Source of the DNA: Nereocystis luetkeana
Lineage: Eukaryota; Sar; Phaeophyceae; Laminariales; Laminariaceae
DNA length: 64,000 nt
Direction: 5' to 3'
Assembly: GCA_031213475.1 (NCBI GenBank)
Contig: JARUPZ010000002.1
Location: 12,162,951 to 12,226,950, forward strand
In this document: positions 56,301 through 64,000 of the stretch, piece by piece
How positions within the stretch are numbered: the stretch's first letter is position 1
Layout: each line of letters opens with the position of its first letter
Made by a program: the position numbers and the translations under genes
The notes under the pieces: generated by a model
What the model was told of the DNA's origin: nothing
Database searches by the model: none
The model's input: the letters and a program-made list of their open reading frames with translations, nothing else

Positions 56301-58425
56301 GGTGCACATCTCGCAATAACACAATCTGGGGTTCGACCGGCTGCCAAGGACTGAATTTTAGGTGTAACGCAAGGGTTGCAACCCCTTGCGAGTCCTTGAG
56401 TACGGCGAATATCGAACGCAGGGTAACCAAAGAGAGCGTCAAGATGCTTACTTTCTGCTGTGTCGAACTCGAAACCGCGAAGGCGGTCCGATCGATTGCG
56501 CGAAGAAAAATAAAAAGCGCTCTTTGGTAACCCTCTAGTACTGCACTTCCTGTGCATAAACCAAAATATTATTCTAGTTGCGAGTGCTTTGACCCCACGA
56601 TGGGAGTGCAGTCCCTGAGGGGATAAGGGGGAGCGCACCCGGACCACAAAAATCAGAGGTTACTACATGTCGAGTAGCAGGTACAGCACAACAGCAGTGG
56701 TGATTCCCCACTATATACGGACGGATCAAGCGTTTGGAACGCCGGAAAAAAGTGTTGCCGCCGTCGTCGTCGCCGCCGCACCTTAATATTCTCGTAAGAG
56801 TAGAAGAACCCACCCCAGGCGACAGCATTCCCAAGCAGCGCCGGGCCCAAACCCTGCCGCGCCAACGCAGTGACGACAAAAGAAGCGCAGGGGTTGCACT
56901 CAGCGCGCAAGTTTTCCCATCAAGAACAGTTTTGCTGATACGTTTTCCATGCACGATTGGTGCGTGCTGGCTCTAGAGCCTCGTAGCTCCATCTTCGTAT
57001 ACTATTAATACTCACACATGTGACACTGGTCGCTGGTCGCAGACGAACGGCACTTTGAGTTGGTTGATCGTTCTCATCGACCACTGATCGGTGACGATTA
57101 TAAGTGCTACTGCTGCAGGCTATTGCTGAGGTGTTGATGCACCGGAACAGGCTCGAACCACACGTCAGCAGCAGCAGCAGCAGCAGTTGTGAATATCAAT
57201 ATTCCCACCTGATAGAGCGCTTTTGCCCCCTCTTCTTTGACGATGGTGCGAAAGGCCGCTCCAACCGACTTGTATGGCGACGGCCCCTTGTCATACACCT
57301 GGCCAGCAGACACAATCACGACAAATACCAGCGCGAAATTAAACGATCAAATATCCTAACAGCGGCAGCACAAGCAACTCCTTGGTATCCCGTGGCATGT
57401 TCTCAGTACATACCTGGTACAGCATACACCAGGTTATAGTTTGTCCAATGCGACCCAGGAACTCCGCCCAGCCGACGCACGCTGAACGTTTCCCTCATGC
57501 TTGAAAGCTTCAAAGTGCGGGTATAAAAAATCTACCAGCAGTGCCAGGCACTCTGTACCGTTAGGTCTCAAGATTGGCTATATTTCAGTACTATGAATAC
57601 TATCCTACTACCGCCTGTTCCTCACGAGTTAGAAGGTGCGGGGCACCATCGGACACCAGGCATACTGCTGTCGTGCTATGATATTATACGTGATGCTCTC
57701 GGACAGTGTGTGTACTCGTATCGTATTGGGTCAGGTGTACCTACCTGTCAATAATATCATAGCGGTCTTGGGGAATGAACTTACCGTCATAAAAGTAGAG
57801 GGACGGGGGATCCGAAAGAACCGGTGCCTCGAAAAAAACCAAAACTGAATTAAACAAGCAAGGCAAGGGGTTTATCTCGTGGAGAGGACGGGTTTCTTCC
57901 GCATGTCCCAAATTGGATGTCGGCTGGCTGGCGCTGGTGTTGGTGCCTTTGTGGGTCAGTGGTCAATACAACCCGTCTGCGGTGTTTGTGCGCACAAACG
58001 CAAGTAGCCGCACTTAAACGTCAACTTTGACTCTGATGACTCGAACCAAAGTGGAGGCAGAGGTGCTACACCACAAACTGCTGTACGTACGTACTCTGTC
58101 TATCCGTCAACGGAAGCACAGACAGAGTTTTTCGCAAGGTCAGGCTTTACAAACGAGTGAGCAATTCACGGCCTCGACCTCGCACCACTACTGTCGTCAC
58201 CTGATATCTAGTCTTGACGAGATCTAGGGGGTAGAGAGCGGCGGTCGTCACCAACCCGGCCGACGTCCCGGCAATGAGATGGTGAGTGCTGTAGCGACGC
58301 TGCTTCCTCTTCAGCTCTCGCTTTGCGAACATCTCTGTCACACGGTCTTGGAACGAGTGCGGTAGACTCTTCTCGGCGCGATTCCGGCCTGGTGGTTGCG
58401 CTGTAGACGGCGTCGCTTCAGCCAT
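53361..58425 (-). CDS. Mitochondrial carrier of the SLC25A32 (folate/FAD) type, seven exons
   Basis: Exons 58425-58201, 57298-57209, 56853-56782, 55657-55474, 55018-54873, 54277-54206 and 53576-53361, all in phase with GT-AG introns; 334 residues. Three carrier repeats are visible: YPLDLVKTRYQ (65-75) with KEEGAKALYQG; ATNPVWMIKTRMQLQ (160-174) with REEGALALYSG; and TYPTQVIKSRLQQR with RKEGARGFFKG. The tryptophan in NPVW of repeat 2, YPTQV instead of Px[DE] in repeat 3, AVAWGGFFYSYE, GQGAVQFAVYEWLK and GGASKFCSTL all match the SLC25A32/FLX1 group, which carries FAD or folate across the inner mitochondrial membrane. The exact substrate is an inference. The donor at 55474 was chosen over an alternative at 55513 because it restores the usual spacing YAGLVDAVRTIVREEG. 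The N-terminal 45 residues are hydrophilic and basic. Confidence 0.92.
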
Positions 58426-58668
58426 GGTGGCGCCTGATGTACAAAACTCGTTCTGTTCACCGCACCTTGGCCTGCGGAAACCAAAGAATACGCTGGCTGG
58501 ACTGGTGTGCGAAGTTGGTGTATCTCCACTTATCCCCGGCTTCCCTTATCTTCTCGCTTTCTTATGCCGGGGAAACCCAAAAATGCGGTGGGTTTTGCAT
58601 TTTTGCAACGCATGTCAAAGGTGACACCAAAAGTACAAGCAGCCAGCTCGTGCTTGCCGGCCGACAAG
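58426..58668. promoter_or_regulatory. Compact divergent upstream region of the carrier and TPR genes
   Basis: Only 243 bp separate the two chosen start codons, so the genes probably share a bidirectional promoter. In-frame ATGs at 58507, 58564 and 58612 exist upstream of the TPR start chosen here, so part of this may be coding. Confidence 0.5.
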
Positions 58669-61600
58669 ATGACCGTGCCAGCATTCCTGGCTCACACAAC
58701 TCTCCCGAAAGCCTCCAGCCGTGTCGCACCTGCGTTTTGGCATCATGGCGCTCCCAGCGCTGTCGCTGGACATATACATACGCGCAACCTTCCCACAAGC
58801 AGAAGAAGAGTCTGGGCACTGAGGCTATCCGACAATTTTGTTGACGCAGGGGCGGAAGAAAATGCTGCCGTGGTCGGGGTGAGGTGGGAGGAGCCTACCC
58901 TGGAGGAGACGTTCGATGCAATCGACGACGTGATGATGGATAGGTTGCCCGGAGAGGGTAAGTAAGCCTTCCAGTGCGGATGGTCGTTTATGCCCTACTC
59001 GTCAGGGCTCGGCAGTTTGGTTCGGTCTGATCCAGCATGCTTGAGCCTTACACCCAGAGCAGCAATTCCCAGCCGAGGACCTTTAACAATCTGGGAGAAG
59101 GGATCTTTAGGTTGGTCCAGTTGGCCCACGACTATGTTCCACCCGGAGCCATGGTTGCCTGCCTTACGAGTGTTGTCTGCATGTGCCAGGCAACGTACGT
59201 ACGTTGTACAGAGCAGATGCAGCTACTGCTGCTTCGTTTGCGCATTTCTTCCTTGCACCGCGTCGACGTCGCGCCATCCCGTGCGCACCCGTCGAGTAGG
59301 TCATTTATCGCGATGTCACCTCACCATCTTATTGTCGTGCATGTGCTCAAGAAACCAACGAAAGCAAACCGCGCTTACGTGAGCGTAGAGGATACCCGTA
59401 GCAGATACCTGAGTTGCAGAGCTCTACTACCAGATAAATGATACCTGGTAGAGGTAAATGATACCTGGTAGATGATGAGGCAAAACGCAAAACTATAAGT
59501 TTAAATCTACACATGGCACAATAGCATTCGCCTGTTGCCTGTCATGGTTTAATACCCTCAGCGAAACGAGTTTGCGTTGGTCCCGCTGCACGAAGGCAGG
59601 GCGAGACAAGGTCAAGGTGTTTGGAGCCTGGCTTGACGCGGACGTAGCCGGAAGAAAAGCGGGGCAAGGCAACCGAGCAGCAGGACTGGTAGCGCGTGCT
59701 GAGCGGGGAGACCAGCTGACGAACCGGGAGAAAGCTGAGGTATCGTACTCACAAACAAGCGGAGGTGGTGGTGTGAGAAACTCGACCAAATGTATTGCTT
59801 TTCCGTTGTGATAGACGGCGATATCAGAGCTCGATGGCAGCCATGACCATGACCATCAGCCCCGCCGCATCTCCGTGTCATGTGGTATTGTAGTTGATGC
59901 GCAGTGCTCTTGCTTACCCCGCGGGTGGTTGTATTTCTTACGAACTACCATGTTTGAGGTACCCGCAAAAGGTGGGGAATCCTTATGTGTTTCGCCAAGA
60001 AGAGTGCAACTCAAGAGAAAGGAATATATTCCACTCGCGGCAGACGAAGGCGTCACGCAGCTTGCAAAACTGAGTAACGATCAATTTTTAGTCAAACTCA
60101 AACCTGACGTATCTGTAGACTATTAATATTAACAGTTGTTCAGTAGAAACACCAGGAAACACTCACCCGCCAAACCAGCGCCCTTGCCGTGATTTGCTTC
60201 ATGTCCACGATAGAGCGACCTAAAATTCGCGTCGCTCGCCTCGTTCACATTTCGTCCTCGAAAACAAAACGAGCAGGTCATCTACGAGGACGCCATCTCC
60301 GTCATGCGGGGGGGCGACTACGACGCGTCGTTCACCCTTCTCGAGGAGGCCGTTTCTTTGGCGGGGGCGGACTCGCGGAGAGGTGGCGAGTTCAAGCTGT
60401 GGGCGGTGCAGGCGTTGCAGGGCGTGGGGAGGAACAAGCAGGCGGTGGCACTGCTCGAAAGCCTCAAGGCTCACCGAGACTTGGACGTCCGAAAGGTGGA
60501 ATACAAGGGCTTATCCGGCTGGTGGCGGGGGATTACCCCCTGTTTTGTCGAGAGCACGAGGGCGGGGACTTTGAAGATTCTGAAAAAAGTGAAAAACCCC
60601 GAAACATCGAAACATCTAAGAGGAAGTTTTCTAGCATTTCTTTTGGGTGTCAACGAGAATCACATTTGTTGTTCTGGTTTTCGCTGACATTTCCGGGGCG
60701 TGCACCGCTTCTATTCATGTCGATCGCGATCGTACGCAAGGTCAGCCAAGAGCTGCTTTACATCGCCAAAGCCCCTCAGCTAAAACTCGGCGAAGACGAC
60801 TTCGTCCAATTTCCTGACGTTTCTCATATGACGGAAACTTTCGACAAGACCAAGTGGAAGGTAAGGCGGGTGTGGTGTACAATACGATCAATTACTGCTG
60901 TGTATACCGGGATCGGTCCGTCTTAGGAAGGGTCCATCGTTTTTGGGTGCATCCATTGTATATCACGCTACAGGATGCCCCCGCGTAGGTTGGCTCAATG
61001 CGTAACATTCCGCAAGCAGCAATTTGCCGTCTGAGGGCTGAGACGCCTGGGCCGAGGCGTAAGTAGCGCATGGCCCACGGTGCTGGCACAGTGGCCTCTG
61101 GGAAGAGACGCGCGAAAATTGCTTCACGATATGGCTACCATAGCACCGCAGGTGCGATGGCCCTTGTTGCCAAATATGCGTTTGACAGGAGACTGCCGAT
61201 AGACACCTTGGCTGGCTGCCCCCAACACTAACCCACAACAGTAGTACATTGGGTCCAAGGGGCGCTTGGACGCGCCCAAAATGTCCTAGCTTTATTGCTC
61301 GTCGGAGGCGACCCCGCCCCCACGCGGTTGTCCCTGTCGCGGGCAACTCGATCTGGCCGCATTTAGCCGTAGGGTCTCCGATTTCGTTCGTTGTTTAAAT
61401 TCGCGTGAGAGAGTTTCATTGCAGCTCTGCTCGAAGGCATCTCATCTAATGTGCTCATTCATGGATTAAAATTCGACCGCCCCCGCCTCTAACACGCCCC
61501 CGCCACTGGTTGGGGCATACACAAACGTACGATACTATTAATAACAAAGAAATAACATATTCGTAGGTCATGCAATGCGTTACGACTATTACGAGGGAAC

Positions 61601-62047
61601 ATATTTTATAGTAGTCGTAATTCAGAACCAAATATGATTGGTAACTAATTGAAGAGTGCTTTGTTTCTTTTCATCCCATCGTGTGTTTTGATCACTATCG
61701 CCTCCCGTAGTACCGGTATTTCCAGACAGTAATTAATTTCCACCTTCGAGGGAGACGGTATGTAACGTAAAGTGTACACGGGATTGGATCTGCTCACCTC
61801 CTGGCTTGCTCTTAACACCCCCTTCCCCCCCTCCCCCCCCACACACACACTCTCCCGCTCCTCTCCTACGTAATGCGCCTGGTAGGAGATCGGGAAGCCT
61901 AAAGTGGTTCCTTGGAAAAAAGAGAAGAAAGATTACCTGGGTTACTACGTGGGGAGTGACACTGGCCAGGCACCTGGTAACGACCCCGTTATGCTCGTGG
62001 CGTGCGTGGGCGCCATCTTGGCCCTGTCGTTTGTCTTCTTGGGTTGA
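58669..62047 (+). CDS. TPR-like protein with C-terminal membrane segment, probably plastid, five exons
   Basis: Exons 58669-58957, 59600-59739, 60277-60495, 60741-60860 and 61886-62047, phases 1, 0, 0 and 0; 309 residues. The central part YEDAISVMRGGDYDASFTLL to RRGGEFKLWAVQALQGVGR and KQAVALLESL is a TPR-like helical repeat. It is followed by ELLYIAKAPQLKLGEDDFV and FPDV, a signature I know from cyanobacterial and plant plastid TPR proteins. The C-terminus is a charged linker (PKVVPWKKEKKDY) and a hydrophobic segment PVMLVACVGAILALSFVF at the very end, a tail anchor. The N-terminus contains SSRVAPAFW, loosely like the A-F cleavage site of heterokont plastid presequences, but no strong signal peptide. 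The join of exon 1 to exon 2 (AGAGG|GTAAGT to GGCAG|GG) is the least certain. Function unknown; membrane-associated assembly or scaffold role is a guess. Confidence 0.8.
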
Positions 62048-63213
62048 CCGAATTTGTCTGAATTTTTCGGTATATCGAAGATCGACCGTTTCGGAGATGT
62101 GAAGGAAGGTCATCTCTTTGAGGGGTATAGTTTTGGCGGGGGGTGGGGGGTCGAAAGCTCTCACGGTGGGGACAATAACCCCCACCTCAAGCTTTCCTGT
62201 CTTGCCTCATTGCCTCAGACTTGAGTAGGTCTCCACTCCGACTGACCTAGTGCGTTGTGTTTGGCGTCGCAACTCGACAAGCAGTTGAAGGGGAGCGAAC
62301 CCTCAATTTTTCTTGTGTCGCATTTTCTTGGCTGAACTAGTACTACCACCAAGCGGGGTGCCGTGGGAGCATTCCTGTTAGTGCCTCCAACGCAGGTAAT
62401 TGTTGTATATACGAAGTACAAGCGATACACCGAGTTTATGCGCAGGCCACTGTGATGCGAGCGAACTCGCGGGGATTCATGAGGCAGCCCGATCTTGAGT
62501 GGGTTGCTCGGACCGAGCATTTGGTTGTGCTCACACCAGGACGACATTGTTTACCGTCCGACACAGCAAACGATGTTGTCAAGTGCACAAGACGCCCCTT
62601 CTGCGTTGTTTTCGATGGCAAGTTCAAGCCTGTATCATATCAAAACGAGCACAGCAGGTGCTAACAGATAACATCAGAATGAACGACCACATTACTGTAG
62701 GACAATAACTCCAACTTCTCATGTGTGGGCAAACAAGCGTGAACAAAATATAAACCGTTTAGGCAAAAAACAGGCCCTGAGGAAATATTGCTGTTTCTCT
62801 CGCATGTGGTTGGTTATTGTGCGGTCTCCCCGCTCCTTTTCTCTGTATGCATGCGCCAGCAGCGGGGACGCGTTCACGGGCGCGGCTGAAATAGCGTGCC
62901 TCCTCCTCCTCCCCTGCACAACGGGTGGCCCAACCGAACCGAAACCGAATCGAAGGGCGACATACATCTTATCATAGGTGGTTTGAACTTCAAGCTTAGC
63001 TGAGTCCGTCTGCTGTTTCTACTGTTGTAAAACTAGAATACGATTACGGAAGCGTGAATTCCTTCCACACCAACTGCAAACAAGGCCAGTGGAGGCCCCG
63101 ATGCGTCCACTATATATCCGTGTACAGCCTGACTCTAAAAAGTTGCAAGCAAGAACACGCAAAACTCCTCCACTGGGGGAGCCCAGATCCTAAAACCAAC
63201 TACCGGACAACGG

Positions 63214-63433
63214 CCCATTTACACGTGCATTACCTCGACTAAACTAAGGTACAAGAGGGATCGAGAATCTTAATTCGGTTACCCGATGCGATGTCGGACT
63301 ATATTGAGAATGCCTAAACTGCGTCCATTTACACGTGCATTACTTTGACTAAAAAAGAGTGCAAGAGGGATCGAGAGTCTTGATCCGTCCGTGTCACGCG
63401 ATATCGGACAATATTGAGAATGCCTAGAATGCC
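63214..63433. repeat. Tandem dimer, ~110-bp unit
   Basis: Both units start CCATTTACACGTGCATTAC and contain CAAGAGGGATCGAGA and ATATTGAGAATGCCTA. A third, very short remnant (ATTGAGAATTGCCTA) follows at about 63448. Confidence 0.85.
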
Positions 63434-63902
63434 CGCTCAATCATACATTGAGAATTGCCTATAACGGTCTGGTTGACTTGATAACAACGCGACCCTAAAC
63501 ACCGCATGCGGTAGCCCCGTGGCACGGAGGGTGCGCTATCTGACGCCAACATCGAGCACGTAAAAAAACGCAGGCAGGGAGCGAGCAGGACCGAAATAAG
63601 CTAGCAATCGCGATCAGGTTGCGTCTATCTAAAAAATAACGGCGAAATACAGACAGATCGGACAGACGCGCACAGATATGGGAGGACGCCAACAACTATA
63701 AATAACATGCAGCCAATAAGACAACTTTACAAAACAAAATCCCCCTAACAACACCTTCACGACAACGGCGCAGCTCGAGCCGACGAGGAGTAGTTTATGT
63801 ATATACCCCTAACGCAGCGAGCAGCGACCACCGTCAAACACGGCTCGTCATGAGGGTATATACATCGAATCCCGGGTTTTTCTTGCGCGACCTCACGCAG
63901 CA

Positions 63903-63975
63903 AGATATCGCCCCCCCCGTCTATGGTCATACGACTACGGCCATGCATGATATCGAGTCCCCCCCCCCCCCCCTC
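63903..63975 (+). repeat. Poly-C-ended repeat family P, copy 7 (terminal fragment)
   Basis: Only the terminal unit GTCTATGGTCATACGACTAC, GGCCATGCATGATATCGAGT and the final C tract are present, preceded by its own C run. Confidence 0.75.
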
Positions 63976-64000
63976 CCGATACACACCAGAAAACAAATAA

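Larger units (their letters stand above)
62048..64000. other. Terminal region without a supported gene
   Basis: Short open frames at 62452-62664 and 62723-62977 have no recognisable domain. Contains a tandem dimer at 63214-63433 and a poly-C-ended repeat fragment at 63903-63975. Confidence 0.5.

Noticed and set aside
59037..59441. Possible extra TPR-gene exon (LGEGIFRLVQLAHDYVPPGA)
   Set aside because: It has no matching acceptor/donor pair that keeps frame, and exons on either side join directly in phase.

Overview
This is nuclear DNA of an intron-rich eukaryote, most likely a heterokont alga and perhaps a brown alga. That identification is an inference. It rests on many small exons in long introns, a cyanobacterial-type TPR membrane protein that suggests a plastid, dense small transposons and microsatellites, and neighbouring genes that alternate in strand. 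No bacterial operon, CRISPR array or replication origin was seen.

Six multi-exon genes could be assembled by joining exons with matching reading phase and recognisable splice sites. From left to right they are: a copine/vWA plus U-box ubiquitin ligase (minus, 9.1-20.9 kb, with a possible membrane-anchor first exon at 28.4 kb); a cupin protein (plus, 31.3-33.1 kb); ribosomal protein uS17/RPS11 (minus, 36.4-47.8 kb); a TDG/MUG-type uracil/thymine DNA glycosylase (plus, 48.4-51.6 kb); a mitochondrial carrier of the SLC25A32 folate/FAD type (minus, 53.4-58.4 kb); and a TPR-like probable plastid membrane protein (plus, 58.7-62.0 kb). Strands alternate perfectly, and RPS11/TDG and carrier/TPR are head to head.

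The most striking feature is in the 8.1 kb second intron of RPS11. It holds 13 copies of an ~82 bp unit on the host-gene strand, separated by diverged spacers. Each good copy has the layout of a box C/D snoRNA: a 3-bp terminal stem with compensatory changes between copies, box C, D', C' and D. The copies carry guide segments matching two neighbouring sites of large-subunit rRNA. One copy carries both guides, nine descend from a form that keeps one, and two keep only the other.

The second highlight is the copine-U-box gene. A complete LTR retrotransposon (238 bp LTRs, 5 bp target duplication CCTAC) sits directly at a 5' splice site, and its target duplication is the splice donor itself. The element has only gag and protease remnants and lies antisense to the gene.

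The rest is repeats: a tRNA-derived SINE (three copies), two hairpin MITE families (three copies each), a poly-C-ended repeat found mostly in introns, a 1.5 kb element with long terminal inverted repeats, minisatellites and microsatellites. The left 9 kb, 21-28 kb, 29.3-31.3 kb, 33.1-36.4 kb and the last 2 kb contain no gene I can support.
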